Made by a program: the position numbers and the translations under genes
In this document: positions 46,011 to 57,400 of the stretch, piece after piece
Layout of the letters: each line of letters starts with the position of its first letter
How positions within the stretch are numbered: the first letter of the stretch is position 1
Source of the DNA: Neurospora crassa OR74A
Taxonomy: Eukaryota; Ascomycota; Sordariomycetes; Sordariales; Sordariaceae
DNA length: 64,000 nt
Assembly: GCF_000182925.2 (NCBI RefSeq)
Contig: NC_026505.1
Location: forward strand, 1,116,001-1,180,000
Reading direction: 5' to 3'
Notes under the pieces: generated by a model
What the model saw: only the letters and a program-made list of their open reading frames with translations
What the model was told of the DNA's origin: nothing
Databases searched by the model: none

Positions 46011-46274
46011 TATTATAGGGTTAGCTTGTGTGCTTTATGCTTAGTATTAGTATATAGTAGTTTTTAAGACTGTTGTACGCTATTATTATTGCCGGTAAGC
46101 CGGTTATTACCGGCAACTAATTAGTAGGAATACTACCTGCCGCGGGTCTGCCAGACTATTGTCGGCCGCCTTCATAAGGCCAGCCTTCCGGGCACTCGGC
46201 TGCACACTTCTCTTCCTTTCTCCTTCGTGCAATTACGTATAATCACAACTACTATCTACTCTTTGCCCGTAATA
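46011..46274 (+). repeat. Gypsy-2 3' LTR
   Basis: This is the 264-bp partner of 39072-39335. The inner (left) 130 bases are strongly TA-converted, whereas 46,140-46,274 is GC-rich and nearly unmutated, the mirror image of the 5' LTR. It is followed by the TTTAT duplication. Confidence 0.93.
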
Positions 46275-46381
46275 TTTATAGACCTTAAAATAATTTATTT
46301 GGTGGTAAGTAGGGCGATGGAGATTGAATTGCAGTAATAATATTAGTACTAGTATTAAAGTTAAATAGCAAGAGGGAGGAT
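46275..46381 (+). other. 3' internal end of an LTR element (element X) with polypurine tract
   Basis: This short segment continues the left flank of Gypsy-2. It ends in the purine-rich gcaagagggaggat directly before an LTR that begins TGTGAAATG at 46382. That is the layout of the 3' end of a + strand LTR element. Its internal region should lie left of Gypsy-2 but could not be identified. Confidence 0.55.
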
Positions 46382-46765
46382 TGTGAAATGAATGGCTGTA
46401 AGGTAAATGGCTATAATGTAAACAGCTAGGTAATACGGGTATTAGACTGTCCAATTTAAACTACTAATTATTTACTAAACTAATTTACTAACCGTATACT
46501 AGATATATATATTAGAAAGGGAAAGACCTAGTGTATTTTAGGGGCCTACTATAGAAATATTGTACGTAAATTAATTAATTAGAAGGGGGCTTGGTAAGAC
46601 GCCCTAACTAATTGTAGGGACGTACTACGCATTTGACTAATGAGAGTGCGAGGACTTTAATAAAGAAAGTTGGCTGTAGACGAACCGTCCTTCAATAGTC
46701 CGTTCGGTGGATGCGGGTCATGAATAAGCCCCTCTGAGACAGTGAATGTCATCCACCTCTGAACA
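46382..46765 (+). repeat. LTR of element X (3' LTR)
   Basis: The segment begins TGTGAAATG after a purine tract and ends CTCTGAACA, giving TGT...ACA termini over 384 bp. Its right part (46,590-46,765) is GC-richer. It matches, inverted, the LTR-like insert in Gypsy-1 (10195-10480). It is followed by gttgaagcacgcttcaa, which also borders the insert in Gypsy-1. Confidence 0.6.
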
Positions 46766-47776
46766 GTTGAAGCACGCTTCAATTACTACTACTTTTAATA
46801 CGGAGGGTAAAGAAGGAGGTAAGGAGGAGGCGGTAAAAGAGGTGGAGGAGGAGGAAAAGGGTAGTAATAGAAAGGAAGATATTGAAATAGAGGATATATT
46901 AATCTTTAAACGCTTACCTATATTACTACTCTTATTCGTAGGCCCGGGGCTATTAATAAGTAGGTAGTAGGTATTAATTAAATAGTAATTACAACCTTTT
47001 TTTACCTTTTAATATAAAGATCCTACTTTTAAGTATATACCTCCCTCTACTTTACTATTTCCTATATATAATATTAGTATCGGAGTCCGTTATTAAATTT
47101 AGTAGGACCGAACTTAGCTTTAAAAAGGTTAAGAACTTCTATTTTTTTAAAATTCTTCTAACGGTTCCTAAGTAAATTTCATATAACTTACTCACTTAAC
47201 TAGAACCTCTCTAACAAACCTGCGTCTTATAATTATACTCTTTATGTATAGAATTTCATTTACCTTATACCTTTCTTTATTATTTATTATTATTATTAGG
47301 GGTTAAAGGTCGGTATATTTTTAAATAAAGAAAAGGGATTCCTTAATCCTTCTTACTTAATTGATATAGAAATTCGTAGGTCCTTTCTTAAGTACATTTA
47401 GAATAATAACGTACGGGAAGAAAATCTTAATAATAATATACTTCGTATATAATTAATCGAATTTCTCTTTTAACCAAATAGTTGGGAAATTTCTTAAATC
47501 TAATTAAACCTTCTTTCTTAATCAATATTTTTCGGTTGGGCGCTTTCTTTAATTTGATTACTACTGTATCTCTTATACGGCCGCTTCTATAAATACCTAA
47601 TATAAATTTATAATTTATTAAAGTTTTCAAATAAACTTTCTAGTATATTATTTAGGGGAGTTTAATTTTGAGGGCGTTAATAGGCGAGTTATAGGGATAA
47701 GAATATTAAAATAGTGATTATAAGTAGTGAAGAAGGGAAATATATTAATAAACGAATTAATATAATTATTAATAAC
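46766..47776 (-). pseudogene. Gypsy-4 pol remnant: integrase C-terminus and chromodomain
   Basis: Read right to left from 47,776, the sequence continues the Gypsy-4 integrase of 51,051-52,710: VINNYINSFINIFPFF joins LTIA*I (* a stop) across L2. Then come a helical C-terminal region with an open 67-codon frame (47,427-47,630) and a chromodomain at about 47,240-47,100 read as RRRFVREVLVK*VSYMKFT and *EPLEEF (stop at a Trp position), where chromodomains have VKWVGY..PTWEPLEEF. Leftward of about 47,050 there is Ser/Glu-rich low-complexity sequence with no domain. Chromodomains steer Gypsy integration toward marked chromatin. Confidence 0.75.
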
Positions 47777-47796
47777 TATCTACGCAATAGTCGATC

Positions 47797-49300
47797 ACCG
47801 TAGGCGTACTACAAGGCTCCCCCCTCTCCCCTATTCTATTCATTCTCTTCATTACCCCATTATACCGGAAGCTAGCAACAATCCCGAATACAATCACAGT
47901 CGTCTTCGCAGACGATACTAATATTGTAGCGGTAGCCCGTACTATTGAAGAAAACTGCCGGATACTATAGGTAGTGTGGGAGGTGTGTTTGGAATAGGTA
48001 GGGGCGAGAGGTATAGAGTTCGAAGCAACTAAGACGGAATTAATGTATTTTACGCGGATAAGGGTACTAAGGATAGAAACTCTCTAATTCGGGGATATTG
48101 TACTTTAACCGACGGAATTAATGCAATTCCTAAGGGTCTAGCTAAATTGTAAGTTTAATTACAAAGCTTACGTAGAAGTAGTAAAATAAAAAATAACGAT
48201 TCAAACGAATATATTTACGAGATTAGCGGTGAAGATATAGGGTTACTCCTTTACTCGGGCGAAGGAAATATATACTAAATATATTCGTAATACTATTATA
48301 TATAGAGCCTCAATATTCAACTAACTAACTAAAATCTATAAAAAATTACAAAGGATTGTAATTAGGCTAGTAAAATACTAAACTAAATACTTAAGAATTA
48401 TTACTGGGGCGTATAAAGCTATACTAATAAAAAACCTAAAGACGGAAATATTCTATCCGCTGCTCAACTTCTACCTTAATAAAAGAGTTTAAGCCTTTAA
48501 AGAAAAGTTCGCCTAGACGGACTAAGTCCGGTTTGTTTAAAGAATAGTAGTTTAAATTTTTAATTATATTTAGGCACAATAGTTAAAAGGTTAGCTACCT
48601 ACTAATAAATTAGAGAGTAGTATAATTAAAGTTCGGTAGGCTAAAGTATAAGTACTAATGGAGAGATTACTAGTAATAGTAGTTAGTCCCCCCCCGGAAT
48701 TAAAGATTCTACTACTATTATTATAAGTTTTAAAGTTAATAGCCGCCGATTAGGAGGAATAGTTAGAAGATATAACGAATTAGGAATAAATATTGTACTA
48801 TAACTACTATTTAGCGGCGGCGGTAGCGAAATTAAAGCGATAGTACGAATTTACTATCGTTAACCTTACCCCTAAGTCTAGTAGAAAGGCTATCTAGCGA
48901 TATATAATTAATATAAAGAAGAAGAAAGGAAGATATTAAAAATTGAAAAAAGATAAAAAAGACCCGTACCTATTAACTAAAGCGAAGAATTCCCTCTTTA
49001 TCTAAACTAAGATAGAAATTATTAGCCTTCGGGCCTTCTTCTATTAGAAGAAAGTATTGGATATCCTAACTCCTATTTATACCTATAGATTCGAAAAAGA
49101 AACCTTCGTCTATATTATTCTAAATTACTTTAATATAGATACCGATTTTTAAACGAACCTAGAAACCTAACTACTAATAAAAGAGGAACTCTAAGAATTC
49201 TTAGACGACGGAGCTAAAGCTAAAAGAATCCTATTATAAGTATCAAAATTAAGGAGGTTAAAAAAATACTATTTAGTAATTAAATTAGAGGAGGAGTAAT
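47797..49300 (+). pseudogene. L2 ORF2 remnant: end of RT and downstream domain
   Basis: The first 58 codons are open (47,797-47,970): TVGVLQGSPLSPILFILFIT and TVVFADDTNIVAVARTIEEN, which include the RT palm motif FADD with both catalytic Asp intact. After a TAG at the next codon the sequence stays readable as ARGIEFEATKTELMYFTRI. The post-RT region (48,960-49,250) contains KETFVYIILNYFN-like and FLDDGAKAKRILL readings, which match the L1 and L0 copies. Only this 3' half of ORF2 is present, because the element is 5'-truncated. Confidence 0.82.
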
Positions 49301-49459
49301 GTAAGGAAGTTGTAAAATACTCTTAAGAAGAATATAGAATATTAATAATACTAAAATAAAAGGATAGGAATGGGGAGGAAATAATTATACTAATTATAAG
49401 AATTATTTAAATTATAATTATAGTAAAAACCGAAGAATACTATCTAACGAACGTTTAAT

Positions 49460-50570
49460 TACACTTAAAAAATTATTCGAATAATTCTATTATATATGCC
49501 TAATTTGCAGTAACCTTACAATATTATTAAACTTAATCATTATTTATAAGGAGGCGGCCGGGAGTATTAATAATTATAGGGCTACTAAGAATAGAATTAT
49601 TACTATTAAAATTAAAGACCGTACGAATAGGAATAGTAAAATTACTACTATTAGATATAATATATATAAGAGTAATAGTACTATTACTAAAGCTAAATGT
49701 AATTCAAACCGGGTTTATAATATTACTGCCGGAAAGAAAAGGGATATAACTATAATAAATATCCCTTACAATCAATTTACAATAACCCTTTTACTAAAAT
49801 TTAATAATATTATAATTAATAATATAGGGAAGATATTCGTAGTTGGTAAATAATTCGTCCTACTCTAAACGTATATATATATAATAGACGAAATTATTAA
49901 TAGTACGAGCGAAGGCATCCAAATTGTAATTAAACTTATCTTAATTATTCAATACTATAATAATAACTATCGTTTAAATAGTATTACGGGTGTTATAAAG
50001 GTTAATAGGGATATTTAGTATATATATTTTTTAAGTATAGGCGTAAGTAGTATTCTAAGTACCGTTAATTAAAATAAAAGTTAAATAATAATAAAGGGAA
50101 GAAAATATAAAGAATAAAGGATTTACTAATTACTGAAATAAAGTAAATCTTTTTAGTAATAACCTTATAGAAGGCGTTAAGGGAATTAAACTTATTATTA
50201 GAATGTAGAATAAAAGCGAAATCTAAAGTATAGTAAAAGTAAGGAATTTTACGAATAATATTAATTAAATTAATATAAAGGCCGAGGAGGAAGAAGAAGG
50301 AAGTTATACTAGTTTAGAAGAGGACGACTACTAAGGAAATTATGGAAATTATAAATAAAGAATATGAACTCTAAAAATAAAATTATAGGGGATGTAAGGC
50401 CCGGGGACGTATTAGAAGAGGGATCTTCTACGTTGGAGGTTAAATTAATTGGACTAGGGTAATAACGGTTAGAAGAAACTATTTTATTAGAAGTTACAAT
50501 AAGGAAGAAGGAAGAGGAGGACTAGGAAGGGGTACTACGTAGGAGATTATATAAATAAAGGAAGGGGGTC
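49460..50570 (+). other. L2 region downstream of ORF2, conserved block then degraded tail
   Basis: In one frame this reads RDITIINIPYNQFTITLLLK and similar, and it aligns codon for codon with L1 (15,371-15,960, minus strand). I do not know whether it is a separate coding region or a long 3' untranslated region. From 49,880 to 50,400 the sequence is strongly AT-rich with no readable domain. Confidence 0.45.
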
Positions 50571-51035
50571 CTTATACTATTATAAATAAAGGTAAATCCG
50601 CGGGGTAATAGAATAAATAACGGAGTGGAAATATTTATAAATAGGATAAGGAAGTAGAGAAGTAGAGTAGTAAACGGAAAGATAGGATAGGGAAGCGGGG
50701 AGAAGGCGTAAGAAGGAGCGGTAAGGAATAAAATAGAAAGGCGGCGAAGGAAGCGGCGTACTAGGTCTAATCCTATTCCTATTATCCTTTATTATTCTAA
50801 TACTAGGATAATATAACGGTAGGAGAGACAATATCAATTCGCTATAACGGTAGGTAAAAACCGTTATAGCTATAGTTAAAGTAGGAGCAGTGTAGAGAAC
50901 TAGGGCCGAAATAGAGCTAGGGGTTTTCATCCGGCGGCGCTTAACGCCGTACGGTTTTCCCCTCCAAAAGAACTGGAGAAGGACCCCATGCCAATAAGGC
51001 GCTATAGTTATAGCATAGGGAATAAGACCTTTATT
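50571..51035 (+). other. L2 3' tail with terminal hairpin
   Basis: This segment matches the complement of 11476-11950, including tccggcggcgcttaacgccgtacgg-like sequence. Near the end, 50,985-51,020 forms a hairpin with stem ccc.atgc/gcataggg and an inner gctata/tatagc stem, just before the tail 'aataagacctttattt'. The 116-codon minus-strand open frame at 50,580-50,930 falls here and is probably accidental. It is Pro/Ser/Tyr-rich and not supported by any domain. Confidence 0.6.
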
Positions 51036-51050
51036 TATCTACGCAATAGT

Positions 51051-52710
51051 GAGCTAATAATCCTAATTGTTTTACTATTAATTAATATAAGTACATGAAG
51101 AAGCGAATACTTTTTAATTTATCCTTTTGAAGCCTCTATCTATTTGTAAATAGTATACCGTATTGAATTTTTAATTAATATTTAGAAGGAGGCAAAAATA
51201 AGTTTAAAATTTGCTTATTTAATTAGTCCTTCTATTATCAACGATAAATTTCGGCTACTAATAGTATCGAACGAAATACTAAAGGAAGCGCTCTATATAC
51301 CTTTTAGTAGTTATATCTTTTATAAGTTCTAGAATAATTTTTTTATTTAGGTGGTCTTTAATAACCTAAAGATTACGGAAGCTATACGCGAACGGTAGAT
51401 TTGTAATAAAGTCTATTTATATATACCTATAGAACCAGTTAGGGGTATAAAAAGGAAGGAGGTATTTATACTTATACGTTTTCTATTGCTTAGTACGGCC
51501 GTATACATTGCAATTCTTTTAAAAAACAATAGATTTAAACTTAGAACAATAGCTAATAGAAGTCTCTAATAATGGTAGCGATTATACCTTTTCGTCCTAA
51601 GTAGCTTACGACTATAAAATGATAGACCCGCTAAATGAATTATATTTATAATTTATTATAAGGGTTTAAAATTCGGGTATCTACTTCTTTGATTATAGGC
51701 TATCCTAGGATTAAGAATCTATTTCTATATATAAGCCTTTCTTAAGGGTTAATATTATATTTGATTATATATAGCTAGAGGTTAGTACCCGTAGGGAAGG
51801 ATCGGTCGCTTCTCTTTATAATTAAATAGGTGTCCCGGTAGGTAATATTAATAAGGATAATTCAAACTTAGAGCTTCTATAAATTTAGATTTTTAAATAC
51901 CTTAATACTAAGTAAATCTACAATTACCCCGCTTACCATCTTAGTAACTATATATTTATACTTATATAGGGCCTCAATTAGAATAAACTATAAATCTCGA
52001 ACCTTTATATTTTCCCTATTAAGGAAGTCCTATTCCCTCCGAAATAGGGCGTTAAAAATTATTACTTCCTTATTAGAGTTATAAATTAAATTGAAATTAA
52101 ACTGGGGGAATTCTTCAACCTAGCGGATTTACTATTTAAATAAGCGCTACCGCTCTATAAAATACTCTAAATTTCTATAATTAATTTAAATAGTAAATTA
52201 ATAGTAAAAGTATAGCTTTACTAACTACTAGTCGAAGTACCGGATAATTATAAGTATTTCTTTATTATAAATAGGGTAATTTTTCTTAGTAATGGTAAGC
52301 TTTTAAGAGTAGAATACTATTATATATTTATAACTATCGACTTCGTACGTAAATACTCCTGCTAAAGTAAATTTATTATAATCGGTTTCTAAAAAGGTTA
52401 GCCTATCGGGGTCGAATTCTAGGAAAATAAGCGCCCGAATAAATAAATCTTTTATTATATCGAACGCCTATTACTATTCGTCTCCCTATATAAATTCCAT
52501 ACCTTTATTTATAAATACTATTAGTGGGTTAACAATTTCGGAAAAAATTTCAATAAAAATTTAATAGTAATTAATGAACTTTAAAAATTTGGAAATTCCA
52601 TTCTATAACCGTAAAGCTTCCTATTCTTTAATTATATAAATCTTCTTAGGGTACGCTTTAATACTTATTCCTATATAGATAATGGAATTTAAATACTTTA
52701 CCCTTTTTAT
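51051..52710 (-). pseudogene. Gypsy-4 pol remnant: end of RT, RNase H, integrase core
   Basis: Read right to left, the RT-connection segment reads KYLNSIIYIGISIKAYPKK and KFLKFINYY*IFIEIFSEIV (stop as *; 52,690-52,500). RNase H-like LTFLETDYNKFTLAGVFTY lies at about 52,400-52,340 and NYPIYNKEILIIIRYFD near 52,270. The integrase follows with IDFITNLPFAYSFRNL at about 51,410-51,360, RYIERFL*YFVRY (stop as *) at 51,300-51,260, KFIVDSRRTN (SDRGTQ-type block) and LQIDRGFKRIN near 51,150. It continues left of L2. The RT palm would lie right of Gypsy-3 and is not in view. It is cut at 52,710 by Gypsy-3. Confidence 0.8.
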
Positions 52711-52963
52711 TGTGAGAGCACGTAACGGGCGAGGCACAACTGCAGCGTTATTGACGTTCAATATAGAATTTACGACTAAAGAGTAAACTAAAAGGTAAGA
52801 GTTGTACGCGCAGCTAGCGGTAGGAGATATACTCCCCGAACCCGGTCCACTACAACCTACTCTTCCTTATCTAATTTACAACCAATTATAATCATTATAT
52901 CCATCCGTTCAATCTAGTACAATATTCCTACCAAAGTATAATCCGTCTGACTAGGCTATAATA
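52711..52963 (-). repeat. Gypsy-3 3' LTR
   Basis: In + orientation the LTR starts TGTGAGAGCACG and ends AGGCTATAATA; on the element's strand this is TATTATAGCCT...CGTGCTCTCACA, a mutated TGT...ACA pair. It is GC-richer and less mutated than the coding part, particularly 52,711-52,750 and 52,800-52,880. The right boundary is inferred from the polypurine tract that follows. Confidence 0.65.
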
Positions 52964-52966
52964 TTA

Positions 52967-52989
52967 CCCCCCCCCCCCCCCCCCCCCCC
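52967..52989 (-). other. C23 homopolymer = polypurine tract of Gypsy-3
   Basis: Twenty-three consecutive C on the + strand (G on the element's strand) lie three bases inside the LTR. This is the position of the plus-strand primer for LTR retrotransposon replication. A pure run of this length is unusual for such a primer and its exact length may be a sequencing or assembly estimate. Confidence 0.7.
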
Positions 52990-53089
52990 GTCAAAGAAGA
53001 TTCTACCCTCAGAATTGTAAAAAAAAAATCTCTTTAACTCAAATATAGTTCGAACCTATAGTTTTACAATCGCTTTCCAGGCAAGGGAA

Positions 53090-56000
53090 GAATACCCTCA
53101 GGGTGGCCTATAATACAACTTAGGGGCCCTCAATCCTACTACTATACTATTAAATTAATTCTATAAATCGCTTTCTTTATTAGAAAATATCCTGTAACAA
53201 CTCTTTATCAAATCGCACCCAATCCTCTTTTCCTTACTTATACAATCGGTTTAACCTCCTCAATAACTTTCCCTTTACTCTACCCTCCTCCGGTATATTA
53301 TTATTATTGTAATCCTCTAATACTAAATTCTTCATCTACGCACCCTTCCAAATACAAAATCGCTTTAGCAAGTTAGGCTTATTTAGGTTTATATTATAGT
53401 AGGCTTTAAGTAAATCTAAGGAGTTTTCAAAGTCTCTAGTAGGATACCAAATAGGATCGGGATCCCAACCCTTCCAATTAGCCTAATAATATAACTTCCT
53501 ATTAATTAACTAAGAGGTAATAATATCCTCTACTTCCTACTCCTCCTAATTACTAACTAATTCTCCTATTAAATTCTTATTTATTTAGCCTAGAAGCGGG
53601 TTATTTATATTCTTCCTTAAATAGTTAGTATAGTAGACTTTAACCCCGCGCTAGGCTAGTAGTAGTTTAAGCTTATATAAATGCCCTTATATTACTTTAA
53701 TTTCATATAGGATATAAATAAAGAGAAAATCGAATTTATTACTTAATTTATCGGTTAATTATAACTTTTTAATAATAAACACCTTATCGCCTATTCTAAA
53801 ATCCGGGTTGCGTTAATACTTATTAATTTAAGCGGTTTGCTTCGCCTAAGCCTTAACTATAGTATTGTATATTAATTCCTAAAAACTATATAAAACTCGC
53901 AAGGCTTACTATACTTCTTCACAAAAGTATTATTCTTTAATTAGTATTATAATAGTATAGTAATCCCAATAAAGAAATAAAGGTATAAGGAATCCTATAA
54001 TTACCTTGTAGGGGGATATTCTAATACTCTTATAGTATAAGGAAGCCTAAATAATATTGAGAGTAGGAAGTGCAATAGACCAATTATGTTAATTATAATT
54101 AATAAAAGAGTATAAATATTAATTAATATATTAATTTATAATCTCTATTTAGCCTGCTATTTAGGAATATCCCAAAGAAAATAATTTCTATTTAATACCT
54201 AGAATCTTAAACATCTCGTCAATAAAAATTAATATAAATTATAGACCCTAATCGCTTACAATTTCCTCCGGATACCTATAAATTCGCTAGGGTCCGTAGT
54301 AATAAAAGTAGGTAATTTACTAAATTATAATAATATCTTTATAAGGAATATACTAAAAGCCTTTAATAATCGATCTACTATAATTATTACATTATTATGA
54401 CCCCGCTTATTTTTAAATATACTCTTAAAATCGATTGCAATATATCGCTAAATATAATTAGGGACGCCGAATAGGTACAATTTTCCAGGGGTTTTATCCC
54501 GGAGGACTTTCAATGCCTTATAAATCTAATAATTATTAACGAAACGGTCAATATTACTAAATATTCCGACCTATTAATATTACTCAAATACGAACCTTCG
54601 AACTTATTCCAACTTAAATATTTAGTAAAGAATCGAATATAGGTTTCGTAAATTAATACACAATATAAATCCCCTTCTAAGACTACTAAATAGTTTTCCT
54701 TTTTTAATAATAGTCCGTCTTCCTACAAATTAAATTTAATATCCCTGCTTTTAACTTTAGCTTAATAAATGGAGAAAGAGGGGTCTTTACAATTTACCTT
54801 TGAAAGGGCGTTTACTAAATCTATATTAGATAGTACGGGTAACTCTTTCTTGTTATTTCATAAATATAATTCGGATACGAAATTATTAATATCTCTATTT
54901 AATATATCGCCCTTATCCCTAATATACAAATATACTCTTTCTTAATCCTATTTAAATAATCGTAGAATATATTAATCCTCTTTTTTATCCTTTACAATTT
55001 AGAAGTCTTCCAATTTCCTCGAAAGGGTGTCGGCGGCTATATTTTCCTTTCTAAGCTAATATATTAATTTAAAAGTATATTATAATATCAATTCTACCTA
55101 TCCAATTTAATGAGAGTTCAATAGCCTTTTTATAAAAAAGTATTCTAAAGCTTAGTAATTAATAATAATAACGAAGGGGTATATACTAATTAATTCCGTT
55201 CGCTATATTATTAGTACTTTTATAACCGTAAATAATTCTTTATTATAAATAATATAATTTAATTCTACTGGAAGTATAGTTTCGAAAAAGAAAATTATTA
55301 GGTACTAATCCTTATCTTCTAACTATAATTAAAATAAAATACTAGCGCAAACCCTATTAGAGGCGTTCGTTTCTACTCGGGTAGATTTATTATAATTAAA
55401 ATAAGTAAGGACGGGTACTTTTAATAACTATTCCTTCAATTCGTTAAAGGAAGCTTAATACTCCTTAGTTTAATTAAAAGGAACGTCTTTTTTAATTAAA
55501 TAAGTAAAGGGGCGAACTATTTAACCGAACTCTCTTACGAATTTTTAATAGAAATTGCAAAAATTGATAAAAGACTATACTCCCTTAATACTAACCGGCT
55601 TTTTCTAATTATAGACTATAGTAATTTTCTTAGGGTTTATAGATATACTATCCGTAGAATTAATAAAGCCTGAAAATTTAATAATTATAATATAGAATTC
55701 GTATTTCTTAATATCGGTTTAGAGTTTAGTATTATAAAATCGTTCTAATACCTTCTTAATATATATCTCGTACTCTTCTTCCATTTCCGAGAAAATTAGA
55801 ATATTGTTAATATAAGCGCTATAAAAATCGTTTAAATATCCTATTAAAACCTTATTAATGAATTGTTAGAACGTTGCCGGCCTATTAATCAACCCGAAGG
55901 GTAAAACCTTATACTTATAAGTACTATAATGCGTACGGAAGGTAGTTGAATCTTCATTGTCTAGGAATATCCGGATTTAATAGAAAGCTTATTAGATATC

Positions 56001-57400
56001 GATCTTAATAAAAATTTTAACTTTAGAGAGGTAAGTAATAATTTCTTTGATAAAGGGTAGGGGGTAATAATCTTTTTTTAAAATAGTATTTAACTTTCGG
56101 TAGTCTACGTAAAAGCGAAGGCCGCTATTAACTTTTAAAGCGAATAAAACTAGTATAACCTAAAAGGCTATATTAAGTTCTATAAAACCTTTATCTAGAT
56201 TCTCTACTATATGGTCCCTATAAACTTCTAATTCTTTAAAGGATATTTTATAGAATAAACTATAATTTAGATCTTTAGGACGTATACCTTTATTTAAAGG
56301 GATATAATAATCGATATTTAATCGTAGGTTGGGTAGGGCGTCCAATTTAACTTTACTAAAGACTTCGAAGAAATTATAATAGTAGTTAGGGACTTCCTTT
56401 AAAATCCGTTATGTTAGTTTTACTTTATCTATTTCTAAATAACCGATATTAATAATTTATTATTCCTTAATAAACCGGTCCAATTTGTAAAAATTAATTA
56501 TACTAATATATATATTTTTAATTATTTTATAGAAAGGCTCTATATTTATAAAGGCTAAGTCTATAAGGCGGTCCTTTGTCTATCCCTAATCGTACTTTAA
56601 GTAGTACTATTCCTAAACGTTGTATAATAAGTATAAATTTTAAATTAATTCGGGTTTAATTTTCTATAGCGGGGCTTCCATGGGAAATTCCTCCGATTTT
56701 AATAATATATTGTCCGTCTATTCGAAAAATTAGTAGTTTATATAATTAAAGTAACGTTTAATTATATCCGGAAATAAAGAATAAGGTAACTAATATTATA
56801 AAATAGAAAGGGGGCGCTATAAAGGAATTATATTACTCTATTTAAAACCTATAGGGTTTTTTAATTCAATAATCTTAAATTAAATAATCTTATAGTAGTC
56901 CTATCTATTATATTGTTATTAATTTTCTTTCTATATTAAGAACTCTTGTACCTCTATATCCTTTTAAAAGTCTAGATATTTAGTAAGTTCCGATTCCTTC
57001 CCTCTACTTACCTTAAAATTGTAAGAGAAATCCTGCTTCTAAGACGAAGGAAATAATAAATACAACCGGGCCGAATTAATAAAAATATTGTTCTAGGCCA
57101 GCTATATATTCCTAATAATCATATCGCACTTTAGGTTAAGTAGGATAATAATCTATTAGTTAAGGACTTTATAATTTTGGATCTTAATATACCCCTTAAA
57201 AGCGACTTCAATAAAGTCGGGTTTAGACTTCTTATAGGGCGTAACGTAACCGGGGTTAAAATCGTTATATATAGGTAATTTTAATAATTTTCGTAATGTT
57301 TGAACGAAAGAAAGGTTTATAATAATATAAGTATCGACTTTAATATTAATTAGAGTATTAAGGGTAGTAATAGTAATTCTATTAAGCATTATATTATATT
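53090..57400 (-). pseudogene. Gypsy-3 pol remnant: protease, RT, RNase H, integrase, chromodomain
   Basis: In coding order (right to left): protease at 57,390-57,160, where 77 codons are open and TLNTLINIKVDTYIIINL corresponds to the ALIDTGA block. RT follows, with GLRFYVDYRKLN at about 56,125-56,090 and AYINNILIFSEMEEEYEIYI (YxDD mutated to YINN) near 55,820-55,760. RNase H (VETNASNRVCASILF, YNKELFTVIK) lies at 55,385-55,190, with IAADTLSRKLEDFQIVKDKK near 55,010. A strongly mutated integrase is at about 54,600-53,700. A chromodomain at about 53,510-53,400 reads LEGLGSRSYLVSY in one frame and WKGWDPDPIWYPTRDFENS with Trp restored by context. Stops are numerous but RT and protease are among the best-preserved coding stretches of the window. 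Confidence 0.85.

Larger units (their letters stand above)
39072..46274 (+). mobile_element. Gypsy-2: complete Ty3/Gypsy retrotransposon, RIP-inactivated
   Basis: LTRs of 264 bp (39072-39335 and 46011-46274) start TGTTACAGGG (mutated to TATTATAGGG in the 3' copy) and end CCCGTAATA. They are flanked by the 5-bp duplication TTTAT (39067-39071 and 46275-46279). Gag and then protease, RT, RNase H, integrase lie on the + strand. A purine-rich stretch (tccggggaag) precedes the 3' LTR. The length is 7203 bp. Its LTRs differ from those of Gypsy-1, so it is a separate family. Confidence 0.95.
47792..51035 (+). mobile_element. L2: 5'-truncated Tad/I-like LINE inside Gypsy-4
   Basis: L2 is flanked by the 15-bp duplication tatctacgcaatagt (47777-47791 and 51036-51050). 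The 5' end falls within the reverse transcriptase, so the copy is truncated as is usual for LINEs. Order: end of RT (47,792-48,400), post-RT domain to about 49,280, a conserved block of unknown role (49,460-49,880), then a 3' tail to 51,035 that matches the complement of 11476-12249. Its first 200 bases are GC-richer and still read correctly. It splits the Gypsy-4 integrase. Confidence 0.92.

Noticed and set aside
46746-46967. 73-codon Glu/Lys-rich + strand frame as an acidic protein
   Set aside because: It is antisense to the Ser-rich low-complexity tail of the Gypsy-4 reading and starts inside the LTR of element X.
50580-50930. 116-codon minus-strand open frame
   Set aside because: It lies in the 3' tail of LINE L2 and is Pro/Ser/Tyr-rich low-complexity sequence. 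The corresponding part of L1 (11,570-11,920) does not support conservation, so it is probably accidental.
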